Under the pieces are notes generated by a model. The model saw only the letters and a list, made by a program, of their open reading frames with translations, was not told the DNA's origin and searched no databases. A DNA stretch of 64,000 bases, from contig NC_092094.1 of the NCBI RefSeq assembly GCF_045679555.1, forward strand, positions 13,756,612-13,820,611. The letters are read 5' to 3'. Origin of the DNA: Salvelinus alpinus. Taxonomy: Eukaryota > Chordata > Actinopteri > Salmoniformes > Salmonidae. How positions within the stretch are numbered: the stretch's first letter is position 1; each line of letters starts with the position of its first letter. Made by a program: the position numbers and the translations under genes. This document shows, piece after piece, positions 1 to 11,900 of the stretch.

Positions 1-209
1 TAGACTACTTCACCTGGAGAGAGAGAGAGATACTACTTCACCTGGGGAGAAGGAGAGGGACTACTTCACTGAGAGAGTGAGAGACAGTAGAGTTTGTCAA
101 TGTAAACATATGTTTCCCTTGCCAGTAAAGCCCCTTGAATTGAATTGAGAGCTTCATTTGGAGATAGAGAGCAAATACTTCACCTGGAGGGGGGAGAGAC
201 TACTTCACC

Positions 210-247
<38 letters not shown>

Positions 248-339
248 ACTTCACCTGGAGCAGGGGAGAGAGAGAGAGAGAGAGACTACTTCACCTGGAG
301 AGGGGGGAGACAGAGAGAGACTACTTCACCTGGAGAGGG

Positions 340-395
<56 letters not shown>

Positions 396-697
396 ACTTC
401 ACCTGGAGAGGGGGGAGAGAGAGAGAGAGAGAGAGAGACTACTTCACCTGGAGAGGGGGGAGAGAGAGAGAGAGAGAGAGAGACTACTTCACCTGGAGAC
501 AGAGAGACTACTTCACCTGGAGACAGAGAGACTACTTCACCTGGAGAGAGATAGACTACTTCACCTGTAGAGAGATAGACTACTTCACCTGGAGAGAGAG
601 AGACTACTTCACCTGGAGAGAGATAGACTACTTCACCTGGAGAGAGAGAGACTACTTCACCTGTAGAGAGATAGACTACTTCACCTGGAGAGAGATT
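1..697. repeat. GA-rich tandem repeat with a CTACTTCACCTGGAG core
   Basis: The sequence alternates (GA)n tracts with the core CTACTTCACCTGGAG. Spacing is irregular up to about 480 and then settles to a unit of about 22-24 bp. Two reading frames stay open across it only because GA repeats and the core lack stops; the products are runs of Arg-Glu with DYFTW or LLHLE blocks, so I do not call them genes. The left end is cut by the window edge. Confidence 0.9.
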
Positions 698-1079
698 GTT
701 TTGTCTTGAGGGTTTAAGTCAGTGGTGGGATGGAGAAGGTAATGGGATTCAGGGGAGCTTCAGACAGAGCTGGAATTCTAATGGAGGACAGAGGGAGGAG
801 ATACTCTCTGTACAGGTAGATGGATGTAAAAAGCCGCAAGTAGGGGAGTTGAAGCACCCCCTGAAAAATTTTTTTCTTCACAAAAGTAGTACACTGGGGC
901 TTTACTAGTCTTGTATTAATAGACGGATGTAAAAAAATAAAAAAATAATCTGCATCGCCACATTATACCCCCACAGCAAAACTACTTTCCGTGGCTATGG
1001 GTATGCACGCATGATACGCATACAGAGAGAGAGAGCAACTCCATGTAAGAGTTTGTGAACTCTTTTCATCCCTCAGGAG
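698..1079. other. Spacer, nothing recognised
   Basis: Unique-looking AT-rich sequence with a short GA tract near 1025-1035. I see no exon, RNA gene or transposon end. Confidence 0.5.
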
Positions 1080-1620
1080 CAGTGGTGTAAAGTAAAAATA
1101 CTTTAAAGTACTACTTAATTCGTTTTTTGGGGGTATTTGTACTTTGCTTTACTATTCATATTTTAACAACTTTAACTTTACTACATTCCTAAAGATAATA
1201 ATGTACTTTTTACCCCATACATTTTCCCTGATACCCAAAAGTACTTTTGAATGCTTAGTAGTACAGAAAAATGATCTGATTCACACACTTATCAAGAGAA
1301 CATCCCTGGTCATCCCTACTGCCTCTGATCTTAGTTTGTAAATTATGTCTGAGTGTTGGAGTTTGCCCCTGGCTATCCGTAAAAATAAGGCCATCTGGTT
1401 TGCTCAATGTAAGGAATTTGAAAGGATTTATACTTTTACTTTTGATACTTTTTATTTTTGCAATTACATTTACTTTTGATATTTAAGTATATTTTAAACC
1501 TAATACTTTTAGACTTTTAGTCAAGTAGTATTTTACTGGGTGACTTTCACTTGAGTCATTTTCTATTAAGGTACCTTTACTTTTACTCAAATATGACATT
1601 TGGGTACTTTTCCACCACTG
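1080..1620. mobile_element. Non-autonomous hAT-type element (MITE)
   Basis: The ends are inverted: CAGTGGTGTAAAGTA on the left and its complement, ending CCACCACTG, on the right. The flanking 8-mers CTCAGGAG (1072-1079) and ATGAGGAG (1621-1628) agree at 6 of 8 sites and fit the hAT target pattern nTnnnnAn. The inside is rich in TACTTTTACTTTTGA-like motifs and carries no transposase. I recognise it as a family common in salmonid DNA. The diverged target duplication suggests an old insertion. Confidence 0.8.
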
Positions 1621-2015
1621 ATGAGGAGCTGCTGTACATTTTGAGTGGTGCCCCCTGCTATTTCCTGATCCACTCACTCTACTACACCTATGCTCTCCGC
1701 CTACATTTGCATATACTCCGAATTAATTTCATGCACTTATGCAACCTGAGATATTGGCTAAAACCACTGCTGTAGTAGGCCTACTGCCAAGACCCATCCT
1801 CAAACATTCTGCTTACTGTACTGCTTTTCCAATTCCAACATATCCCATGTTACACAAACCAACAGCTTCTATCATACCCTAGTCAAACGCATAAATCCAA
1901 ACGCCAAACCTGAATTATTATTAATAAGTAAAAACATGGATTTCACCTGCTACACATGATAGCTTTATAAGGACTTTGCGCTCATGGTTGTCTTGTAGGC
2001 TAATTTACTCTAGTG
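1621..2015. other. Spacer, nothing recognised
   Basis: No exon or repeat boundary seen between the two hAT-type elements. Confidence 0.4.
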
Positions 2016-2184
2016 CAGTGCTCTCCAATCCTCCTGTAGGTTTTCACTCCAACCAGTTGTAACTAACCTGATTCAGTTTATTAACCAGCTAATTATTAGA
2101 ATCAAGTGTGCTAGATTCTAGATTAGGGTTGGGGTAAAAACCTACAGGATTATAACTCTTCAGGAACAGGGTTGGAGAGCCCTG
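2016..2184. mobile_element. Short palindromic hAT-type MITE
   Basis: The element starts CAGTGCTCTCCAA and ends with a complementary GGAGAGCCCTG. Most of its 169 bp folds on itself: CCTGTAGGTTTTCACTCCAAC is mirrored by a GTAAAAACCTACAGG block. The flanking 8-mers CTCTAGTG and CTCAAGTG match at 7 of 8 sites. No coding capacity. Confidence 0.85.
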
Positions 2185-2192
2185 CTCAAGTG

Positions 2193-3000
2193 CTCAAGCC
2201 TAGAATACAGGTGACTAGGTAGCACCATGATATTCTTCTGCTCCACTGAATAGATGTGGGCCTATCAGACATTGGTTTCAATGCATTTTGATAATATATC
2301 ACAGTAACAGTTGAATTTGTCATTTGGAGCCGAGCCAGAGATAGGTCAACTAGCCTATCTCGGCCCCACCCTCCACTAGTGATGCTGACAGGGATACAGA
2401 CAACTTCGTATTCTACAAATTAGGCTCATTTCTAGTTTTAGGCTAAACTAAACGAACACTTCTGCTACTCGAAATGTGCGTTCACGAGTATCCTATCCAC
2501 CTTCAGCATGCACAAAAAATTGCAGTGTGCATTTTACTCATCCTTGCCCCTAAGAAGGTTTGAACTGCTGCTGTTTCTTGTATATTTCATAAACGTCAAA
2601 TCCCTTTCCCTGCACTGCGGCTGAGTGAAATGTACGTCAATCAACTACAAGGGGCGGTTACCCTTAGCTAAAAGCCACTCTCATTGGGTAATTGTAAATG
2701 TAGGCACTGCCTTCAAAATATGTCTTAGTTGTGATTCGCTAAAAGAGACATAGCAACGAATTGCGTGAACAATGCATATTGTGACATTTCGGCCCCTACA
2801 GATCGAGTTCATGAATGACGTCGTAGATAGACTACCTTTTAGTCTTCTCTAGCACGAAGGAAAAGTGTACGTTCAGATAGCTACTCTGTCGTACATGATA
2901 TCATTGGCTGTCTCACGCTTTCAAATTACCTTTTTTTTTTATTTTACATTTCTTCTTTTGTGCCCACCCAAAATACAACACTGAAGTTCTTTTAGTAAAG
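2193..3000 (+). promoter_or_regulatory. eif4g2: Putative eif4g2 promoter and non-coding first exon
   Basis: Sequence before the first coding exon of eif4g2. It holds a GGGGCGG Sp1-like box near 2650, an inverted CCAAT box (ATTGG) near 2685 and a CRE-like TGACGTCG at 2816-2823. A strong splice donor, AAAG|GTAAGA, sits at 3000/3001 and would join to the acceptor before 3754. That fits a non-coding exon 1 ending at 3000. The transcription start cannot be placed from sequence alone. Confidence 0.5.
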
Positions 3001-3806
3001 GTAAGATTCAAATTTCCTTACCCATTTGCACCAGTTTTTCTAAAATGGCTACCCTATGCTAGCTAGATAGCCTCGCCAGCTGATTACTGCATAAAATGGC
3101 GTCGTGATGGAATAACATGGTCATGTTTTAATGCTGCCATGCGGTTACCGGCTAATTATAGACAAATGTTGAAACATTACAAACATATTTGTTATACACT
3201 GTCTGACACATGACCAACAGTTCAACACAATATACAGAACATTATACTTCCTTTTAGCTAGCTAACTAGCTAGTTACGTTCAAGCCATGGGGGCTAGCAT
3301 GCTAGTTAGTTAACGGTAGAGCCATAGAAATAAGAATAAATAGAACCGTCGTCCCCATTCAACGTTCCAAGCCCGTTCTAGTCATACTTTTTTTTCTATG
3401 ATTAGTGCTAGCGCAATCTAACGTTAGCTAATATCACACATTTCTGATCTCACTTTACTAAGATGATGTACACATTCACTATTCCACAATGAACAAATGT
3501 GTGTCTTGAACAAATTGCTAAAAGTAGCAGGTTTTAACGGTAACTGGAGAAACTTGCCTTGACAGGGAGTGCTGGCGTAGCTAACGTTAGCTAATTAGCC
3601 AGCTAGCCTTTGCTTTGTTGCGCTTGACAAAGACTGCCGTCGAAGACATCTTTACCGGCAGGCTAATTAGTGAACAGCCCTTGTAATTTTTGGTAGAGTA
3701 TGCAACTCATGATATTAACGTTAGTGTATGATGCATATCTTTCTCTCCTACAGCACCGTTTTCGCCACCCCTCCCTATTATTATTTTAAAGATTCATCGT
3801 TGTCAA

Positions 3807-3819
3807 GCCGCCAAAGTGG
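3807..3819 (+). promoter_or_regulatory. eif4g2: Non-AUG (GTG) start of eif4g2
   Basis: The context GCCGCCAAAGTGG has A at -3 and G at +4. The GTG at 3816-3818 opens a frame reading (M)ESVIAEGGASRFS, matching the N-terminus I remember for human DAP5/EIF4G2, which is known to start at GUG. No in-frame ATG lies upstream in this exon (acceptor AG at 3752-3753). Confidence 0.9.
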
Positions 3820-5885
3820 AGAGTGTGATTGCAGAAGGGGGTGCTTCTCGTTTCAGGTATGGTCTTCCCTTGGTAGGAATCCCTTTTAGAAAATGAATGG
3901 ACACTTCCAAATAGCTACTCACACAATAGGGTTTCATCAGCAGCATCTGCTCTCTGTGCTGTGGCATTTGTTCCTCATAACCCACCCTTTAGCTGTATGG
4001 AAGTACATGGCTAGTACATTATTGAGTACTGCCCGTTGATGATCAGAAACTACCCACCCCAATGGATCAGTAAGCCGCTGCTCTCAAATTTTATTGGTCA
4101 GGAACACATCTTTAGCAGATGTTTTTGCAGGTCCCTGGCTCTTAACTATTACACGATAGTACAGCAATCCAACAGTATAGTCTCTGCCCCACAGAGATCT
4201 TCCAAACATGTCACTTGACATTGATGTCATCCAAAGGCTTTAGGGTCAGGATGCTGTCAAACCACATTCAAAGCCATGACTCAAAAATGTGTCAAACTGA
4301 CACTGTATAACATAAAATAGTATAGCACTGACTGATAAGATTATTATTCCTACTCTGAATGTGTACAATGTCGTACCAGCCAGCTCCTGCTCCCAAACAA
4401 TTGACAGTGACAAATGTTTTGTGTCCTTTGTATGTTGGCAATTGTAATTAGCAATGTTTATTCATAAAGATTTCAGGGTCACTAAAACGCCACTACCATT
4501 TCGGATGTACTGATATTGAAATCTGCACCACACCCCTTTTTGGTTTACGGTGGAACCAGGGATGGCAAGACTGAATTTCTCCCTATTTCCACCATTGTTT
4601 CACAGTCAATATTGCAATGAATCGTTATGACTTGTTTATTTGGCCTCACTGGCTTACCCATCCAGGGGTAGGCTATGTTATCCCAATAATGTGATCTGCC
4701 TAATGTGATAATTAATGTACTTGCTTTCCATGAAGATTAAGACCGTGGATATTATGCAACAAGAATGGCTTCAACAAAGCAAAATCAAGGAAAAGTGGGT
4801 TACTCTTTATGCTCAAAATGTTGAATGTAAATAAGTGTTCCGATCCACAGTGGTGATATTACTATGGTGATGATAACACGGTCCTATGTCAATCCATTGT
4901 GATTTGTCATATCTTTATGGCTGACATAGGCCTATGTGTTTCCAGATTCTCCTTGACAGTAACAGTGGTAACTTAAGCTTGAAGTAGGCTAAAGACCTAA
5001 ATGAATAGGTGACAACGGAGCCGTATGTATGTGTGTGTGTATATATATTTGTTTTTTAATTAATATATATATAAGGCTCTGGGTAACAATGTATTGACAA
5101 ATCTTGGGGAACCAACTGTATGGTGCTTAAATCACAAGCACTTTTTAGCTTCCACTTACAGGACATTATTGGAATATAGATGGGTGTGTGAAGCTGCTAG
5201 CAACTTTTTCAATTAGTAAAACATTGACCATTCCTGTGCAATGGTCTTGCATAATGAATAATGTTCTCTTTTTATCCTAACAGTGCTTCTTCGGGAGGAG
5301 GAGGTGTTAGGGGTGCACCTCAGCACAATCCCAAGACTGTCGGCAACAGGTAGGCCTACCACACAGGCATGATCCCCAGAAACTGTCCCTTGGGGTCCTC
5401 AAATAATAAACTCTGGCCCATGCCATTTCCCCCGGTTTTTATTTAAAATATTTTAACTTTATTTAACTAGGCAAGTCAGTTAAGAACAAATTCTTATTTA
5501 CAATGACGGCCTAGGAACAGTCTGTTAACTGCCTTGTTCAGGGGCAGAATGACAGATTTTTACCTTGTCAGCTCGGGGATTCGATCTTGCAACCTATTGG
5601 TTACTAGTCCAACGCTCTAACCACTAGGCTACGTGTCACCCCAGGTAGCCTAGTGGTTAGCTAGAAGGCCTTTAAAACGTTTTATTATTATTTTTAAATA
5701 CCTTTTATTTAACTTAAGAACAAATTCTTATTTGAAATGGCGGCCTATACCGGCCAAACCCGGACGATGCTGGGTCAATTGTGGGACTCCCAATCACGGC
5801 CGGTTGTGATACCGTCTTTCGGATGGGACGTTAAACGGGTGTCCTGACTCTCTGAGGTCATTAAAGATCCCATGGCACTTATCGT

Positions 5886-5919
<34 letters not shown>

Positions 5920-8900
5920 AATTCCCAATCTGGCCCTCAACCATCACGGTCACCTAATAATCCCCAGTTTACAATTGGCTCATTCATCCCCCTCCTCTCC
6001 CCTGTAACTATTCCCCAGGTCGTTGCTGCAAATGAGAACGTGTTCTCAGTCAACTTACCTGGTAAAATAACGGTAAAATAAAAAAATAAAATACAGCCTG
6101 GATTTGGACCAGGGTGTCTGTAGTGACGCCTCTAGTATTGAGATGCAGTGCCATAGACCGCTGCACCACTCGGGAGCCCTATAAACTTTTTTGTATGTCA
6201 ACTAGAGGCCTATGTGTTTGAGTGGAGTTGTTTATCATTAAAGAGCGTCATCCTCTGTGTGTTTTCTGTCACCTTTATGTACTGGTGGCCAGTGTGATCA
6301 CTTGGAGCCATAGCTTAACAGTCTCCTTTCTCTTACTCCAGCGAGTTCCTGGGGAAACCCCCAGGGCACAGCGCTCCGAAATGGGTTCCTTCACGAAGCA
6401 CTAGACGAGATGCCAACTCCAGCAATGAAAAAGAGCGACACGATGCAATCTTCAGGAAAGTGAGGGGGTAAGTCTGTGTCAAGAAATGCAATTTGGCCAC
6501 CAATTGGTTTAAGTGTAATCGCCTCACTGACAAGATGTTCTCAGTTGTGTGATTTGGTTTTATCATGCTTGGTGCCTGCATGAGCACATGCTTCTCTATC
6601 AGGTGATGTTTACTACAGCAGAGAACTGCAACTCTTTTATTTGGCTAACAAGCTAAGCTTGTTGCTTTCTCAACCCCTCTTGATTAGGCATGTACCCCTG
6701 ACTTGACATTTTCCTGTTCTTTCCTTTCCCCGCTCTTCTCCACTGTAGCATACTCAACAAGCTCACGCCTGAGAAGTTTGACAAGCTATGCCTTGAGCTA
6801 CTCAACGTGGGCGTAGATACAAAACTCGTCCTTAAAGCAATCATCTTGCTGGTAAGTAAGGCTCTGTTTCCCCTTAACTGTCTGCTCTTTGCAAATGTAT
6901 TCCATAATTCCTTGGCATCCTCCATATATGACTCATACTTGTTTTTTTAAATGGCCTTCTTTTTCTCTCCTCCCTCCTGTCCAGATTGTAGACAAAGCCC
7001 TAGAAGAGCCCAAGTATAGCTCGCTCTATGCTCAGCTATGTCTGCGTTTGGCAGAGGACGCACCAAACTTTGATGGCCCTTCATCCGAAATCCAAACATC
7101 CCAAAAGCAGAGCACTGTAAGCATCAAATTTGGATAGCTTTTATTCTGCATGGTTCTGTCTTCTAATCAACTTAAAACTGTGCTGTGCATTAGCGTCTAG
7201 AAAATGCAATATTTATTTTCCTAATGTCCAAGTGGCTGTATAGAATGTCACTGGTCCTGATGTTCAATCTCAAATGTTGTCCTGATTTTGCAGACCTTCA
7301 GAAGACTTCTAATTTCCAAGCTTCAAGATGAATTTGAAAACCGCAGCAGAAATGTTGAAAGTGAGTACTACTACTTCCCTACATGGCTCCTTTGGAAAAT
7401 GTCCAACCACCAGACCACCCATTGACTCACCATTGTACTTGTACTAACTCAGTTTTTTCTTCCCCTAGTCTATGACAAACATGACAACCCTCTTACTTCT
7501 GAGGAGGAGGAGCAGCGTGCCATTGCCAAGATCAAGATGCTTGGAAACATTAAATTCATCTCGGAACTTGGCAAACTCGACCTCATCCATGAATCTATCC
7601 TTCATAAGTGCATCAAAACAGTACGTTCACTCTAGTTCTTTTGGATTTTTTGTTTTGCAGACCTTTTTATCATTGATTGACAACTTCTGATACAACTTTG
7701 TCTTTGAATACATTTGATTTCTGCTATGCTTGACAATCTTAGTTACATGTTTTACTGGCACGGGTCCCTAATATGCCACTTGTATAACACCGTCATCTTC
7801 CTCTCCCCAGCTTTTGGAAAAGAAGAAGAGAGTCCAGCTCAAGGATATGGGGGAGGATGTGGAGTGTCTCTGTCAGATAATGAGAACAGTGGGCCCTAGA
7901 CTCGACCATGACAAAGCTAAGGTACGCTCTCTTTTCCCCTATCAGTCTGGCTGTGGTCCCTGCTGCTCCACTTGGCACATAGCCAAGCAGTATGTCTCTG
8001 TCATGTACAGTTGAAGTCGGAAGTTTACATACACCTTAGCCAAATACATTTAAACTCCGTTTTTCACAATTCCTGACATTTAATCCTAGTAAAAATGCCC
8101 TGTTTTAGGGCTGTTAGGATCACCACTTTAATTTAAGAATGTGAAACGTCAGAATAATAGTAGAGAATTATTTATTTCTGCTTTTATTTCTTTCATCACA
8201 TTCCCAGTGGGTCAGAAGTTTACACACTCAATTAGTATTTGGTAGTATTGCCTTTAAATTGTTTAACTTGGGCCAAATGTTTCAGGTAGCCTTCCACAAG
8301 CTTCCCACAACAAGTTTGGTGAATTTTGGCCCATTCCTCCTGACATAGCTGTTGTAACTGAGTCAGGTTTGTAGGCCTCCTTGCTCGCACATGCTTTTTC
8401 AGTTCTGCCCACACATTTTCTATAGGATTGAGGTCAGGGCTTTGTGATGACCATTCCAATACCTTGACTTTGTTGTCCTTAAGCCATTTTGCCACAACTT
8501 TGGAAGTATGCTTGGGGTGATTGTCCATTTGGAAGACCCATTTGTGACCAAGCTTTAACGTCCTGGCTGATGTCTTGATGTTCAATATATCCACATAATT
8601 TTCCTGCCTCATGATGCCATCTATTTTGTGAAGTGCAGTAAAGCACCCACACAACATGATGCTGCCACCCCCGTGCTTCACGGTTGAGATGGTGTTCTTC
8701 GGCTTGCAAGCATCCCTCTTTTTCTTCACAACACAACGATGATCATTATGGCCAAACAGTTCTATTTTTGTTTCATCAGACCAGAGGACATTTCTCCAAA
8801 ATGTACTATCTTCGTCCCCATGTGCAGTTGCAAACTGTACTCTGGATTTTTTATGGCGGTTTTGGAGCAGTGGCTTCTTCCTTGCTGAGCGGCCTTTCAG

Positions 8901-11900
8901 GTTATGTCGATATAGGACTCCTTTTACTATATATATATAGATACTTTTGCACCCGTTTCCTCCAGCATCTTCACAAGGTCCTTTTCTGTTGTTCTGGGAT
9001 TGATTTGCACTTTTCGCAACAAAGTACGTTCATCTCTAGGAGACAGAACGCGTTTCCTTCCTGAGCAGTATGATGGCTGCGTGGTCCCATGGTGTTTGTA
9101 CAGATGAACGTGGTACCTTCAGGCATTTGGAAATTGCTCCCAAGAATGAACCAGACTTGTGGAAGTCTACACATTTTTTTTCTGAAGTCTTGGCTGATTT
9201 ATTTTTATTTTCCAATGATGTCAAGCAAAGAGGCACTGAGTTTGATGGTAGGCCTTACATCCACAGGTACACCTCCAATTGACTCAAATTATGTCAATTA
9301 GCCTATCAGAAGCTTCTAAAGCCATGACATCATTTTCTGGAATTTTCCAAGCTGTTTAAAGGCACAGTCAACTTCGTGTATGTAAACTTCTGACCCACTG
9401 GAATTGTGATACAGTGAAATAATCTGTTTGTAAACAAGTTGTTGGAAAAATGACTTGTGTCATGCTCAAAGTAGATGTCCTAACCGACTTGCCAAAACTA
9501 TAGTTTGTTAACAAGAAATGTGTGGAGTGGTTGAAAACGAGTTTTAATGACTCCCAACCTAAGTGTATGTAAACTTCCCACTTCAACTGTATGTCTTCTC
9601 TCTGTCATGACACAGCTGTCCCCCCAGTCTTAAATCAATCAGTACTTTGGCCCAATGCGATTTGTGAGGGTGTATGTGCCCGTCTCCTAACACCACTGTT
9701 CATTTTCCCAGTCTTTAATGGACCAGTACTTTGGCCGTATGCTATCCTTAATGAACAACAAGGAGTTGCCTGCCAGGATCCGCTTCCTGCTGCAGGACAC
9801 GGTGGAGCTGCGGGACAACAACTGGGTCCCCCGCAAAGCATTCATCGATAACGGACCAAAGACCATCAACCAGATCCGCCAGGAGGCAGTGAAAGTGAGT
9901 CAGTTCCAGTATTGTCCACACTATGGACTGTGAGTCTGTTGTTCAATCTCAGGGAAGGGGGGGACACAAATTGAGGAAGTTTGTGTATACAAACATCTTA
10001 AGGCAAAGTAGCATTTAGTTGGTGCACTGTCTTTGAACCTGTGATGCCCTACCCGTGGTCTCAGGCCAAACTACAGTTGCTACAGCAGCCCTAGGCTTGT
10101 TTATAACTGATCCTTCCTGGCAACCCCACCGGGTCTCTCTTTTAAAAGAAACTTGCAATGTATTATACACCAGAGAAAATCTGTCTTCTGAATGATCGCA
10201 TGCTTCCATTAGATGCACTGAGCAAGCATCTACTAAGAGTGGTATGTGGCAGAGAATGCTCATGGCTATATTACTACAGCATCAAGAACCAACAAATAAG
10301 ATGTGTTTTGGGCTTTTTTGAGCCCAGCTCATTGGTATGTGTCTATATTCTCCCTCCACAGGATTTGGGTGTTTTCATTCCAGCGACCATGGCCCAGGGG
10401 ATGAAGATGGACTTCTTCTTGGAAGGCCCCTTCATGCCCAACCGCATGAAAATGGAGACTCTCGGGGGATTGGCTGACATGTTTGGGCAAATGCCAGGTA
10501 GGTGTGGGCTTAGGTTAGTCTAGCTTTAAAATGTTTCATGCAGTGCTGATGTCGTAGTAAAAGTTGTATGCTATTTTTCTCACTCGAGTTGTGTTCTGAT
10601 TGAGTTGGTCCCTGATGAATATGCGATCACAAAAGGGGTCACCGAGCCCAAAAAGTTTGAGAACCCCTGTTCTAGATAACCCATTCCAATCTGAGTGTTC
10701 CAAAACGTTCTCCTGCTGAACGCGCCCCTGGTTTCCTCCATTAAACACTAGTTGTCTGACAGTGTTTGCGGGGCTCGTTTATGCTTATCAGCACTTTAAA
10801 ACTGTGACAGCCAGATGTAATTTTGTCACTTCCTACACTCTCAGGCGGTGGGATCGGGACGGGCCCGGGGGTCATTCAGGACCGGTTCTCTCCCACTATG
10901 GGACGTCATCGCTCCAATCCGCTCTACAACGGCAACGGACACAACAGCCACAACACCGCCCCCCAACCACAGTCTCAGTTCGAAATGGGTGCCAACAAGC
11001 CCTTCATCAAGTCCAACCAGGTAATCTTGCAGCCTTGATGATTATTAAACTAGCAGTAAATCATTGGATCTGATCAGCTACTTTGATTTAATGCAGTTTT
11101 AATGTTTTTAAGAACAGGAGCGAATTGGCCAGATTGATGGTTTAGTCAACTTTCAGCATATATGAAACATTGTTTTCAGGGCATGTATACACAACTGAGA
11201 TGAGCTGTCCCTCTTTCCTGCTTGTTACACTTCTTGCTAGTGCCACCTATTGATGCTCTTTGTTTGGTCTGTTTTCCAGGTGCAGAATCTGCATTTCCAG
11301 AACCAGCCGGTCCAGTCCAACAAGGACATGCCTCCACGCTTCAGCAAGAAGGGACAACTCAACCTAGATGAGGTACAGGAATCTACCACCAGTCTGGCCA
11401 CATTCCTAGTCAGAGGAAAAACTCCTCTGACTATAGAGCACAAGAGGCAAACCAGCAGTGTTCAAGACTGAGAATAAGCCTAGTCATGGATTAAAAAGCA
11501 TTTAATGTAGAATTTCCGTGGGGAGTGTAGTCTAAGATTACATTTAGTCCATGAAACCAGCCTTAAACATCTTTATTGTGAGGGAAGACATTTGTTCCAT
11601 GGTGTTTTTAGTCTACTCAAGCAAGCAGATTATAGAACGACGGAATTAAACTGTCTCTTGTGTCCTACTCCCTGCTCTCCTACGCTACATCGTTTCTTCT
11701 GGTCCATTGACTGTGAGACATGAGGGCATGATATTATGCTCATCTCAGAATATCGTCCTTTCCAAGATGCCATGCTAACCATTTTGCTACTGTTTCCCCT
11801 CACATCGACCTTCTGTGTTGTAGATCAGCCTGAGACCGGCTCAGTCTTTCCTCCTCAACAAGAACCAGGTTCCCAAATTGCAGCCCCAAATGCCCACTAT

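Noticed and set aside
145-709. Arg-Glu-rich frames with DYFTW/LLHLE repeats
   Set aside because: Simple GA-rich repeat translated; no start context, splice site or composition of a real protein.
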